DNA of 53,324 bases, taken from contig JAOTVU010000009.1 of NCBI GenBank assembly GCA_029863385.1, positions 1 to 53,324 of the forward strand. The letters are read 5' to 3'. Made by a program: the position numbers and the translations under genes. The notes beneath the pieces were generated by a model, which ran no database searches, had not been told where the DNA came from, and was given only the letters and a program-made list of their open reading frames with translations. Positions 16,459 through 24,818 of this stretch are shown here, one piece after another. The stretch comes from Acidimicrobiia bacterium. GTDB lineage: Bacteria; Actinomycetota; Acidimicrobiia; Acidimicrobiales; SZUA-35. Numbering within the stretch: position 1 is the first letter of the stretch; the number at the start of each line of letters is the position of its first letter.

Positions 16459-18322
16459 CGGCGCCGCAACCACGGCCGATGCCGCCGGGTTTGACGAACG
16501 CGCCACGGCCCGCCGATCGCTCGACGAGCTGCCACCGTCGTTGCCGGCGCTGTGGCGCACCCTCCGGATCGGCTACCGGGCGGAGCCCCGACTCCTGTGG
16601 GCCTCGCTGGTGATGACGATCGTGACCGCCCTTCCCGATGCGCTGATCGCCCTCTGGCTGGCCCTGTTGACCGACGGCGTCGTCAGCGGCAACCGCCCCC
16701 GGATCTGGTGGTCCGCCGCCGGCCTGGCCGCCTCGGCGGTGCTCACGTGGATCCTGCGCGTGGTCTTCCAACGGATCGAGCGGCGGTTCCGGGACCGGAT
16801 CGGCATCGCGCTCGAGGTGCACGTCGCCTCACTCCAGGCCCGAATCGCAACCGTCGAGCATCATGAGCGTCCCGACTACCTCGACCGGCTGGCCGTACTC
16901 CGAGATCAGGTGTTCACCCTCGACCATCTGTTCATGTCGCTGTTCTCACTCGCCGGGTGGGTGGTGCGGCTCGGAGTGACGCTGGCGCTGCTGGCGTCGA
17001 TCCATCCGGCTCTCCTGCTCCTCGGCCTGTTCGGGCTCCCCATGGTGGCCACGGCCTCGTGGCGACCGGGCGTGGAACGGCGGGTCGAGGAGGAGGTGGC
17101 GGTCCACAACCGGATGGCCCGCCATCTGTTCGTTCTGGGCACCACCGCCGCTCCCGGGAAGGAGGTCCGGCTGCAGCGGCTCGGTCCGAGCCTCGTCGAA
17201 CGGAGGGCGGCGGCGTGGAGCCGTTGGTATGGACCGGTGGCCCGCACCCAGGTGGTGAGTGCGGCCTGGAGCTTTGCGGCGTGGGCCCTGTTCGGCGTCG
17301 CCTACGTACTGGCGATCGCCTTCGTCGCGTCCCGGCCCGACGCCGGAGCGGCCGGCGTCGTGCTGGTGCTGGCCGCCGGCTCCCGTCTGTCGTCCTACAT
17401 CGGTGCCGCCATCGGCGAGCTCGGCTTCCTGCGTGGAATCTGGCTCGACTCCTCCCGCAAACTCGGCTGGCTGGAGTTGCTGGCCGAGGCGGCCGACGAA
17501 TCGGCCGACTCGCCGGTGCCGGATCGTCTGACGACCGGCATCGTGTTCGACGGGGTGTCGTTCGCCTACCCCGGTACCGACCGGCTCGTCCTCGACGACA
17601 TCAACCTGGCGTTGCCGGCCGGTTCAGTGGTCGCCATCGTCGGGGAGAACGGCGCCGGCAAGTCGACCCTGGTGAAACTGCTGGCCCGAATGTACGCCCC
17701 GACGAGCGGCCGGGTCCTGGTCGACGGTGTGGACCTGGCCCGCATGCCCGCCGCCGACTGGCGGCGCCGGTTGGCGGGTGCATTCCAGGACTTCTTCCGA
17801 TTCGAATTCCGAGCCCTGACCTCGGTCGGTCTGGGCGACGAGCCCCGGGCCGACGATGCCGTGGCCGTCGGCGGGGCGGTGAGCCGAGCCGGGGCCGACG
17901 ACGTGATCGACAGGCTGGCCCGCGGTCTCGACACCCAACTGGGCCCGACCTGGGACGAGGGTGTCGAGGTGTCGCACGGCCAATGGCAGAAGCTTGCACT
18001 GGCCCGGGGGTTCATGCGCGATGACGCCCTGGTGCTGATCCTCGACGAGCCCACCTCGGCGCTGGATGCCGAGACCGAGCACGCGCTGTTCGAGCGATAC
18101 GCCTCGTCGGCCCGTAAGAGGGCCGTGACCGGTGGCGGCCCCGACGAACGCGGCCGCATCACGATCCTCGTCTCCCACCGCTTCTCGACGGTGCGGATGG
18201 CCGACCTCATTGCGGTGCTCGACGGTTCCCGGCTCATCGAGTTCGGTTCGCACGCCGAGCTGATGGCCGCCGGCGGAACCTACGCCGAGCTGTTCCGCCT
18301 CCAGGCCGACTCGTACCGCTGA
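16442..18322 (+). CDS. ABC exporter half-transporter (TMD-NBD), subunit B
   Basis: A 626-residue partner of the preceding half-transporter, with the same domain order. Walker A is GENGAGKST, Walker B 'LVLILDEPTSALD' and the switch 'LVSHRFSTVR', but the signature reads VSHGQWQK instead of LSGGQ, a deviation common in one half of asymmetric exporters. The ATG lies inside the 3' end of the upstream gene (17-nt overlap). A hairpin at 18348-18366 follows and probably ends the transcript. Confidence 0.9.
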   Translation: MTASTDGAATTADAAGFDERATARRSLDELPPSLPALWRTLRIGYRAEPRLLWASLVMTIVTALPDALIALWLALLTDGVVSGNRPRIWWSAAGLAASAVLTWILRVVFQRIERRFRDRIGIALEVHVASLQARIATVEHHERPDYLDRLAVLRDQVFTLDHLFMSLFSLAGWVVRLGVTLALLASIHPALLLLGLFGLPMVATASWRPGVERRVEEEVAVHNRMARHLFVLGTTAAPGKEVRLQRLGPSLVERRAAAWSRWYGPVARTQVVSAAWSFAAWALFGVAYVLAIAFVASRPDAGAAGVVLVLAAGSRLSSYIGAAIGELGFLRGIWLDSSRKLGWLELLAEAADESADSPVPDRLTTGIVFDGVSFAYPGTDRLVLDDINLALPAGSVVAIVGENGAGKSTLVKLLARMYAPTSGRVLVDGVDLARMPAADWRRRLAGAFQDFFRFEFRALTSVGLGDEPRADDAVAVGGAVSRAGADDVIDRLARGLDTQLGPTWDEGVEVSHGQWQKLALARGFMRDDALVLILDEPTSALDAETEHALFERYASSARKRAVTGGGPDERGRITILVSHRFSTVRMADLIAVLDGSRLIEFGSHAELMAAGGTYAELFRLQADSYR

Positions 18323-18347
18323 CCCGTCCCCCGAAACCCGCAACCCA

Positions 18348-18366
18348 GGTGACGCCCCATGTCACC
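18348..18366. terminator. Hairpin between convergent genes
   Basis: GGTGAC (18348-18353) and GTCACC (18361-18366) form a 6-bp stem with a 7-nt loop, flanked by further C/G runs that can extend it. It lies between the ends of the ABC operon and the methyltransferase gene. There is no T-tract, so termination is inferred from position. Confidence 0.5.
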
Positions 18367-18403
18367 GGGGCTGCACGGAAAGGGGTCGGCGGCGAGGGCT
18401 TGG

Positions 18404-19342
18404 TCAGGACTTGAGGAAGTACTGGTTGGTCACCTGCGGTTTGACGACCCGGGTGGCTTCGGTCCGAACCAGGTCGCGGATGCTGGTGGTCACGTGGGCC
18501 GGGATGCGAGTGATCCTGGTCAGGCCTGAGCCTTCGCAGAAGGCGGTCAGGGTGCCGGGGGTGAAATTGTTGATGTGTTCCAGCGGATGCACCTTGTGGA
18601 AGTCGAGGAGGGTTCCCGGCCGGCCGGTGATGCCGGAGCAATCCGGAACCTCGACCACCACGAGCCCGCCGGGGGTCAGGCAATCGACGAGGTCGTCCAG
18701 CACCCGTCGTGGGTCGTCGAGGTGCTCGAGGTTCTGGAACAGGGTGATCACGTGCAGCTCACCGATGTCGGCCTGGCGGAACTCGCCCAGTGACCGGAAG
18801 ATGGTGACCCCTCGCTCGCCGGACCGCTCGGCCCGGGCCGCCCCGACGTCGATACCGTAGGATCGGAAACCGAGCTGACCGAGCAGCGCCGCGAACTCGC
18901 CGTCACCACAGCCGAAGTCGAGCAGGTTGTAGCGTTCCACCGAGGGCAGGCGGGCCCGCAGGATGGTGTCGAATCGGAGCGCGTGCTTCACGCACTGGCG
19001 TCCCTGCTCGAAGTCGTGCATATGGGTTCGGGGCCCGACACCGGCGTGGAAGTGCTCGATCTGGTTGCGGTCGATCCAGTCGCTGTAGAGCACGTCGAGC
19101 CATTCGGGGGACAGCACCCGGCGATGAAACATCAGATCGCAGGTGTCGCAGCGGACGAGCTGGAACTCGTTGTCGCCCAACAGCTCGGCAACCCCGACGC
19201 TGTAGCCTCCGTGTCCGAGGTTTCGTTGGACGTCGTCGTCGGAGAATCGAGCCGTCCACACCGGCGTCAGCGAGCTCGAGCTGCAGTTCAGGCACGTGTC
19301 ACGGTCTCGAAATTCGACCGTTCCTGTTGAGCGTTCATTCAT
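18404..19342 (-). CDS. Class I SAM-dependent methyltransferase with N-terminal zinc-ribbon-like motif
   Basis: A 312-residue protein. The N-terminus has 'CLNCSSSSLTPVW' and 'RCDTCDLMFHRR', two CxxC pairs typical of the putative zinc-binding domain found in sugar C-methyltransferases and related enzymes. The methyltransferase core has 'LLDFGCGDGEFAALL' (motif I), 'YGIDVG', 'ITLFQNLEHLDDP' and 'LTPGGLVVVEVPD', ending with 'HINNFTPGTLTAFCEGSGL'. The start at ATG 19342 follows a GGGGG(A) ribosome-binding site; a longer open frame upstream lacks one. A sugar or natural-product methylation role is likely, but the acceptor is unknown. Confidence 0.87.
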   Translation of the reverse strand: MNERSTGTVEFRDRDTCLNCSSSSLTPVWTARFSDDDVQRNLGHGGYSVGVAELLGDNEFQLVRCDTCDLMFHRRVLSPEWLDVLYSDWIDRNQIEHFHAGVGPRTHMHDFEQGRQCVKHALRFDTILRARLPSVERYNLLDFGCGDGEFAALLGQLGFRSYGIDVGAARAERSGERGVTIFRSLGEFRQADIGELHVITLFQNLEHLDDPRRVLDDLVDCLTPGGLVVVEVPDCSGITGRPGTLLDFHKVHPLEHINNFTPGTLTAFCEGSGLTRITRIPAHVTTSIRDLVRTEATRVVKPQVTNQYFLKS

Positions 19343-19488
19343 GGATTCCCCCTGCTCGACCGCTGCCCTGCCCTGTTTAGCAGGTGTCGTGCTCCGGCGC
19401 CTTCGCAAAGCGCCTACCCGACGCGGCCCCTAGGCTTGTGGAGAGACGTTCACGCCGTCGGGCTCATGAGGTGGCGAGGTGACAGCGC

Positions 19489-19845
19489 ATGATTGAATCG
19501 TGGTTCGACGGTCGGGGTGGTCTGGCGCTGGCCCTGATCATCGTCGTTGCGTTGGCCATGGTCATCGCCGCCGTGTTCCTCTTCTTGAAGTTGCTGGCCA
19601 AGTACCGTCTCGTCCACCAGCAGTTCATGCCGTTCGGGGCCAAGGCGGCGTTCTGGCTGGCGCTGGGGTACGCCGTCCTGCCGATCGACGTGTTACCGGA
19701 CCCACTTCTCTTCGACGACATCGGTGTGCTGATCGCGGCCCTCGCCTACATCAACCACCTGCGCAATCAGTTGCCGGCCGAGTCCGATGACGGTTCGGGC
19801 GGCCCGGATCGTGGCGGCCCGATCATCGACGTCGACGAGCTGTAG
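19489..19845 (+). CDS. YkvA/DUF1232-family membrane protein
   Basis: A 118-residue protein with an N-terminal helix ('LALALIIVVALAMVIAAVF') and the DUF1232 signature 'LGYAVLPIDVLPDPLLFDDIGVLIAAL', followed by an acidic, glycine-rich tail. GAGGTG lies about 7 nt before the ATG. The function of the family is not known. It is convergent with the EamA transporter, 31 nt apart. Confidence 0.85.
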   Translation: MIESWFDGRGGLALALIIVVALAMVIAAVFLFLKLLAKYRLVHQQFMPFGAKAAFWLALGYAVLPIDVLPDPLLFDDIGVLIAALAYINHLRNQLPAESDDGSGGPDRGGPIIDVDEL

Positions 19846-19876
19846 CCACCGATCCGGAGATTTCGGCGCCCGGCCG

Positions 19877-20743
19877 CTACGAGGTTCGGAAGCGGCCCCG
19901 CTCACCCTCGAGGACCACAAACGCCAGCACCATCAGCACCACCGCCATGCCGACCACCTGCATCGTGGTCAACGCCTCACGGAAGGCCAGCCAGGCGCCC
20001 GCGGCCGAAAGGACCGGCACGGCCAGCGTCATCAGCGACGTGAAGGTGAGGGTGACGTGCTGGTGGGCCCAATTGACGAGCAGATGCCCCGTCGAGGGCA
20101 GAGCCACGAGCCCGATCGGGTACACCCATTGATCGGCCGGCGGGGGAGCGACGGTACCGATGGTCGCAAAACAGACGATCACCAGGACCGGAATACCGAT
20201 CAACATCGTGTAGGTCTGCAGGCTGACCGCGGCCAGCGACCTTCGGGCCTCCTTGCCGAAGACGAAGTAGGCGGCGAAGAACAGCAGGGCGGCCACCGCC
20301 AGCGCGTCGCCACCCAACGACCAGCCGACGGCGGCGGTCGAGCCGTAGACGACGGCCGCAACTCCGGCGAGGCCGATTGCCGCCCCCACGACCACCGCCG
20401 CCGGAATCCGTTCACCGAAGCGTCGGACCGCAATACCCGCCAGGAGCAGTGGCACCAGGGATCCGATCACGGTCACGTTGGCGACGGTGGTTCGCTGGAT
20501 GGCGGTGAAGAACAGCGCGATCTCGAGCGTGATGGCGACGGCGGCGGGCGCGGCGACCCTGGCCTGGTTCAGACTGAGCGGCCCGACCCGCCACAGATGC
20601 CACCCCGTGTAGAGCACGGCGGCGATCACGTATCGCCAGAGTGCGAGGCGGGGACCCTGGAGCTCGGTGTCGCGCACGATCAGGTTGCCGACCGCCCAGG
20701 TGGTCACCCCGACCATGACGGCCACCCGGCCCCAGCGCTGCAC
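19877..20743 (-). CDS. EamA/DMT-family transporter
   Basis: About 288 residues with ten hydrophobic helices arranged as two EamA repeats (drug/metabolite transporter superfamily). Repeat signatures include 'TTVANVTVIGSLVPLLLAGIA' in the first half and 'TLTFTSLMTLAVPVLSAAGAWLAF' in the second. Several start codons are possible (TTG 20749, GTG 20746, GTG 20743); the last lies exactly 6 nt after TAGGCT and is preferred as a leaderless start. The substrate is unknown. Confidence 0.87.
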   Translation of the reverse strand: MQRWGRVAVMVGVTTWAVGNLIVRDTELQGPRLALWRYVIAAVLYTGWHLWRVGPLSLNQARVAAPAAVAITLEIALFFTAIQRTTVANVTVIGSLVPLLLAGIAVRRFGERIPAAVVVGAAIGLAGVAAVVYGSTAAVGWSLGGDALAVAALLFFAAYFVFGKEARRSLAAVSLQTYTMLIGIPVLVIVCFATIGTVAPPPADQWVYPIGLVALPSTGHLLVNWAHQHVTLTFTSLMTLAVPVLSAAGAWLAFREALTTMQVVGMAVVLMVLAFVVLEGERGRFRTS

Positions 20744-20822
20744 CACCAAAGCCTAGTCCCCGAAGTTGGCAGCCGAGATGGCACCGATCGTCGGCCCGGC
20801 TGCACAGCTCGGGTGACGCCTG

Positions 20823-20852
20823 TTGACAGGTAATCAGCCGATTACCTAGAGT
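20823..20852 (+). promoter_or_regulatory. Promoter of tetR-selenoprotein operon
   Basis: A perfect TTGACA (20823-20828), 18-nt spacer and TAGAGT (20847-20852), 7 nt before the ATG at 20860. Transcription would start at the start codon, giving a leaderless mRNA. The spacer is filled by the palindromic operator, so bound repressor would block RNA polymerase. Confidence 0.75.
20828..20847. promoter_or_regulatory. TetR operator 1 (between -35 and -10)
   Basis: AGGTAATCAGCCGATTACCT is a 20-bp palindrome with one mismatched pair. It lies between the -35 and -10 elements. Core half-site GGTAATC is shared with operator 2, 37 bp downstream (centre to centre). Confidence 0.75.
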
Positions 20853-20859
20853 GGAGACC

Positions 20860-21534
20860 ATGCGTGGTAATCCAACGATTACCGATGAGGATCGGCCAAC
20901 CCGTGATCGCCTTCTGGCCGCCGGCATGGCGCTGATCGCCGAGCGCGGATTCAACGGTGTGACCGTCGGCGAGATCGAGGCCGCCGTCGGTCTGGCACCG
21001 AGGCGGGGTGCGCTCTACAAGCACTTCCCCTCGAAGCGGGCGCTCGTCGAGGAGGCCATGGAGGAGCGCATCAGCGGTGTTGCCGACCTGTCGGACCAGG
21101 TCGCCTGGTTCGCGTCGCCGGAGGCGGTGGCCGACCCCCGCTCGTCGTTGCGGCTCATCGCCCGGGTTGCGCTCGACGAACTCGATCGGGAGAAACACAT
21201 CAACCAGATCATCGAGAAGGACGGCCGCCGGTTCCCCGAGCTCCGTGACCGGATGCGCGAAGCGATGGTCGAACCCGGATTCCGCTACGCCGAGGAGATA
21301 TTCGGGGCCTGGGTTCGGGCCACCCACGATGCCGACTCCAGCCTCGAGTCCGACAGGGCGACCGGGATCGACGTGGCGGCCGTGGCCACCGTGCTGCTGA
21401 GCGCACTGGTTCATCACCGCCGCCACGCCTGGTTGCTCGACAAGCCGCCGCACGGGGTCGACACCGACCGATTCCTCGACGCATGGGTCGACGTCACCAT
21501 GCGGGCGCTGGCGACACAGGAGGTTGCGTCATGA
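20860..21534 (+). CDS. TetR-family regulator, probably autoregulated
   Basis: A 224-residue repressor with an N-terminal helix-turn-helix ('GMALIAERGFNGVTVGEIEAAV' through 'GALYKHFPSKRALVEEAM', about residues 16-65) and a helical C-terminal domain. ATG 20860 fits the leaderless promoter. Two GGTAATC-type palindromes flank and overlap its start. Its TGA overlaps the ATG of the next gene, and that gene overlaps the AhpD-like selenoprotein gene, so the regulator controls a three-gene unit. A signal linked to redox or peroxide stress is plausible given the last gene. Confidence 0.9.
   Translation: MRGNPTITDEDRPTRDRLLAAGMALIAERGFNGVTVGEIEAAVGLAPRRGALYKHFPSKRALVEEAMEERISGVADLSDQVAWFASPEAVADPRSSLRLIARVALDELDREKHINQIIEKDGRRFPELRDRMREAMVEPGFRYAEEIFGAWVRATHDADSSLESDRATGIDVAAVATVLLSALVHHRRHAWLLDKPPHGVDTDRFLDAWVDVTMRALATQEVAS
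20866..20883. promoter_or_regulatory. TetR operator 2 (inside first codons of tetR)
   Basis: GGTAATCCAACGATTACC has perfect 7-bp arms GGTAATC/GATTACC around CAAC, within codons 3-8 of the regulator gene. Sharing the half-site with operator 1 strongly suggests autoregulation by the encoded protein. Confidence 0.72.
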
Positions 21535-22025
21535 CCGGATTGTCCCCCCATACGACTCCTCGTGAGCCGACGTGGCTCCGGGTGCTGATGGTGCTGCTCG
21601 CCGTCCCCAACCTGATCACCGGGTTGTGGGCCGTCGTCGATCCGCAGCACTGGTATGAGACCTTCCCCGGCTGGGCACCTCAACTGATCTCCGCCCTGCC
21701 GCCCTACAACGAGCACCTGGCCACCGACGCCGGAGCCGGCCTGCTCGCATCGGGCGTGGCGATGGGATTGGCCGCGTTGTGGCCGAGACGGGAGGTCGTG
21801 ATCACGGCCACCGTGGCGTTTCTCGCCTTCTCGCTGCCCCATGTCCTCTGGCATGCTGCGAATCCGGCCGACGGGCTCACATCGGCCGACAACACGGTCA
21901 ACGATCTGACGCTCGCCGCAGCGGTGGTCGGCGCCGGTGTGGTGCTGATGTGGCAATGGCACCACAGCATGCGCCCGCCACGCCCCACCACCGAGGCCCG
22001 CCTCAGCGAGGGAGCTGTCCGATGA
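21531..22025 (+). CDS. Four-helix membrane protein, unknown family
   Basis: A 164-residue protein with four hydrophobic stretches ('VLMVLLAVPNLITGLWAVV', 'DAGAGLLASGVAMGLAALW', 'VITATVAFLAFSLPHVLWH', 'LTLAAAVVGAGVVLMW') and a basic C-terminus. I do not recognise the family. It overlaps by 4 nt both the upstream tetR (ATGA) and the downstream AhpD-like gene (ATGA). It may be a membrane partner of the redox protein. Confidence 0.8.
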   Translation: MTGLSPHTTPREPTWLRVLMVLLAVPNLITGLWAVVDPQHWYETFPGWAPQLISALPPYNEHLATDAGAGLLASGVAMGLAALWPRREVVITATVAFLAFSLPHVLWHAANPADGLTSADNTVNDLTLAAAVVGAGVVLMWQWHHSMRPPRPTTEARLSEGAVR

Positions 22026-22516
22026 ATCCCCTCACCCCGCTCAGGGTGCTGCGTCGGGGGCCCGTCATGCCCGGTCCGTACCGCACTGCCGCCGCCCACA
22101 AGCCCACGCTGTTCGGCAAGCTGGCCATGGAACGTTGGGTGGGCATGAGCCGCTCGGTCGACGATCGACTGAAGACGATCGCCCAGCTTCGAACCTCCGC
22201 CATCATCGGCTGCATGTGGTGACACGATTTCAGCACCGCCATCGGCCGTGAGCTGGGCATCGACTCCGACACCATCGACGCCGTCGCGAACTGGCGACTC
22301 ACCGACAAGCTGACCGACACCGAGAAGCTCGTCGCCGAGTACGCCGAGGCTTTGACCGCCACCCCGGCTGCCGTCGACGACGACCTCCGTGGCCGTATCG
22401 CCGCCACGTTCACCCGAAAGCAGGCGGTCGAATTGACCCACCTGATCGCCTGGGAGAACGCCCGAGCCCGGTTCAACCGGGGCTTCGACATCCAACCCGA
22501 CGGCTACACCCCCTGA
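22022..22516 (+). CDS. AhpD/carboxymuconolactone decarboxylase-like selenoprotein (Sec67)
   Basis: A 164-residue protein if TGA at 22220-22222 is read as selenocysteine. The sequence before it is 'LRTSAIIGCMW' and after it 'HDFSTAIGRELGI', so the redox motif is C64-M-W-U67 followed by His, matching the CxxC-x-DF active site of AhpD-like CMD proteins with the second Cys replaced by Sec. The rest ('LTDTEKLVAEYAEALT', 'FTRKQAVELTHLIAWENARARFNRGF') is normal for the family. The family acts in thiol-dependent peroxide reduction or lyase reactions. A bulged hairpin follows at 22238-22258. The ATG overlaps the upstream stop. Reading it as a pseudogene would require a nonsense mutation exactly at the catalytic cysteine. 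Confidence 0.87.
22220..22258 (+). promoter_or_regulatory. Candidate bSECIS element in AhpD-like gene
   Basis: Downstream of UGA, GCC (22238-22240) and CGGC (22243-22246) pair with GCTG (22252-22255) and GGC (22256-22258), with a 5' AU bulge and apical loop CGTGA (22247-22251). The loop begins CGUG as in the other two candidates. The distance from UGA to the loop is 24 nt, longer than in them but within the known bSECIS range. Confidence 0.55.
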
Positions 22517-22594
22517 CTCCTCCAGGAAATGTCGCGGAGAGCGGGGCGACGCCACGCCTTTCGCGACAATCGTCGGATGGCGTACGATCGGGCC

Positions 22595-23413
22595 ATGCGC
22601 ACGTTGGCCGTCGACGAGTTCGATCCGGACGTGATCGTCACCGAGCTGCTCGACGGCGGCGGCGCGATCCGGATCCCGGGGCTGTTCTCCGCCGACCAGG
22701 TCGCCCGAGCGAAAGCGTACGTCGAGACCGAGACCAGCGATGCCGCGATGACCGGCTCGCACTTCAATCAGGGCGATGACGACGCCCTCCTCCAGCGTCG
22801 GGTCTGGAACCTGTTCCCGAGGGACCCGGTGTTCGTCGAGATGATCACGAGCCCGGTGATCGTGGAGTCGATGCGGGCGTTGCTCGGTACCGACTTCATC
22901 GTCGGGTCCTACTGCGCCAGCCGAACCATGCCCGGCTTCGGCGGGCAGGAGCCGCACATCGACTACCCCTACTGGGATTTCCACCGCCGACACAGTTTCC
23001 CGGCCAGGATCAACGCCTCCTTCCCGCTCAACTGCCAGGGCACGGTGATCATCGATCCGTTCACCGTCGAGTCGGGAGCCACCGCCTACCGGCCCGGTTC
23101 GGCGGCGGCCATGCACTATCCCACCTCCGACGACCGCTTCTTCGACGACTACATGCAGATGCTCGGCGACCCCGGCGACCTGATCCTCTTCTACGGCCTC
23201 ACCTGGCATTGCGCCATGCCAAACCGCAGCAACGCCGGGCGGATCGGCCTGCTCATCGAGTTCCTGCCCAAATTCGTCACCCCGATCGAGGACATGGTGA
23301 CCGGTCTTCCCGAAGGGTGGCTCGAGGCCGCGGACCCCGTCGTCCGCCAGATGCTGGGCCAGTCGTATCCCTGGCCGAGCCAGCCGCCGAACCCGCCACT
23401 CGTCGACGCCTGA
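22595..23413 (+). CDS. Phytanoyl-CoA dioxygenase (PhyH)-family protein
   Basis: A 272-residue Fe(II)/2-oxoglutarate oxygenase-like protein. The iron ligands are visible as HxD in 'EPHIDYPYW' and the distal His in 'LTWHCAMPNRS', followed by an Arg ('RIGLLIEFLPKF') suited to 2-oxoglutarate binding. 'GTVIIDPFTVESGATAYRPGS' is the usual strand between them. Start ATG 22595 is preferred because TACGAT lies exactly 6 nt upstream; ATG 22577 is the alternative. The substrate is unknown: hydroxylation or halogenation of a small molecule. Confidence 0.87.
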   Translation: MRTLAVDEFDPDVIVTELLDGGGAIRIPGLFSADQVARAKAYVETETSDAAMTGSHFNQGDDDALLQRRVWNLFPRDPVFVEMITSPVIVESMRALLGTDFIVGSYCASRTMPGFGGQEPHIDYPYWDFHRRHSFPARINASFPLNCQGTVIIDPFTVESGATAYRPGSAAAMHYPTSDDRFFDDYMQMLGDPGDLILFYGLTWHCAMPNRSNAGRIGLLIEFLPKFVTPIEDMVTGLPEGWLEAADPVVRQMLGQSYPWPSQPPNPPLVDA

Positions 23414-23440
23414 ACCTGCGCCTGTCGGCGGGCTGAAGCG

Positions 23441-24745
23441 TCAGCCGGCCGCCGCTGCGGCTGGGCCGGGTTCGAGGTCGATCCGGTCGGTGTGACCGGG
23501 GCACGTCACCCGGGCTCGGGCCAGGAACGGCAGCGCTCCGATCTGGACGACGGCCGCCACGAGGAACGACGGTCCGTAGCCGGCCACGTCGGCGACACGA
23601 CCGAGGGCCGGACTGGCCGGGATGCTCCCGGCCGAACCCACGAGCGAATCGACGGAAAGGACCGTGGCGCGGTGGCGGGAGTCGATTTGGGCGTTGAGGA
23701 AGGCCTGTCGAACCGGAAACAGGACGGCGAAGACCACGGACCACAGCACGAGCGCGACAATGGCCGCCCAGAAGTTGCCGGCCAGACCGATCACCGCCAC
23801 CAGGACCGCTCCAGCCACAGTGAGGGTCATGATCAGTGACGTGCGACTCGTGAACCGGCGCCTGACCACACCTGATGTCGCGCCACCGACGATCTGGGCT
23901 CCGGCGACGATCGTCGCCGCCACCGAAGCCACGAGATAGGCCTCGCTGTCGCCGTAGAGCTCGAGCAGGTACGGCTGCATGGCGTAGAAGATGTAACCCA
24001 TGGTGGCGAACATGAAGGCACCGCCCAGGGTCATCCATCGAACCGGCGTGACCTTCCAGCCGAACTCGATCGAGTCGGTGGTGGTCTGACCGATCGCCTT
24101 CACGAAACTTCCCGCTTCATGCGGTTCGAACCCGCGGTCGTGCATGGCTCGGAAGGCGACGGTGAAGGTGACGAGAAGCAGGGCCGCCCGCACCAGATAG
24201 GGGACACCGATATCGGTTGTCTGGGCCAACAGACCACCCAGCAGGGTACCGACCAGCATCGCCGCACCGAGGACCATCTGGTTCCGGGCGAAGACGTCTT
24301 CGAGGTCGCCGGTGTACCCGGTGGCGTCCAGCGCGTCGACGAGCCAGGCCTCGGTGGCTCCGGAGAAGAAGGTGAACGCGACACCGAACAGGAGCGTGGC
24401 GCCGGCGAACCAGGCGAACCCGGCACCGACATGCCACAGGTACCAGTAGAACAACGTCCCCGCCGCCAGGGCGAAGGCTCCGATCAGATACGACAGGCGC
24501 CGGCCCTTGATGTCGGCCACGGCTCCGGTCGGGATCTCGAAGACGACGGTGCCGACCGTCATGAACGCGTACACCGTGAAGACCTCGGAGGCGCTGAGCC
24601 CCGCGTCGAGCAGGAAGAGGGCGTCGATACCCCGGATCAGGGAGGCGGCCAGCGTGGCCAGGAACGTGAGGGTCAGAAAGGTCCGCCGTACGGCCGCCGC
24701 CTCCGGCGGCAGGGATGACGGGTTGTCGGCGACTGGTATGGCCAC
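23441..24745 (-). CDS. MFS transporter
   Basis: A 434-residue major facilitator permease with twelve hydrophobic helices. The motif A region is 'PTGAVADIKGRRLSYLIGA' between helices 2 and 3, a form common in uncharacterised actinobacterial MFS exporters. The GTG start at 24745 is 7 nt after TAGGCT, again a leaderless arrangement. It converges with the PhyH gene (27-nt gap) and is divergent from the F420-type flavoprotein gene. The substrate is unknown. Confidence 0.88.
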   Translation of the reverse strand: MAIPVADNPSSLPPEAAAVRRTFLTLTFLATLAASLIRGIDALFLLDAGLSASEVFTVYAFMTVGTVVFEIPTGAVADIKGRRLSYLIGAFALAAGTLFYWYLWHVGAGFAWFAGATLLFGVAFTFFSGATEAWLVDALDATGYTGDLEDVFARNQMVLGAAMLVGTLLGGLLAQTTDIGVPYLVRAALLLVTFTVAFRAMHDRGFEPHEAGSFVKAIGQTTTDSIEFGWKVTPVRWMTLGGAFMFATMGYIFYAMQPYLLELYGDSEAYLVASVAATIVAGAQIVGGATSGVVRRRFTSRTSLIMTLTVAGAVLVAVIGLAGNFWAAIVALVLWSVVFAVLFPVRQAFLNAQIDSRHRATVLSVDSLVGSAGSIPASPALGRVADVAGYGPSFLVAAVVQIGALPFLARARVTCPGHTDRIDLEPGPAAAAAG

Positions 24746-24818
24746 CTCGCCAAGCCTAGAAGGATCGGGTTGGCCGGCAGGATCTCCCGATGGGCAACCT
24801 CGCGGCTACGGTCGAACC

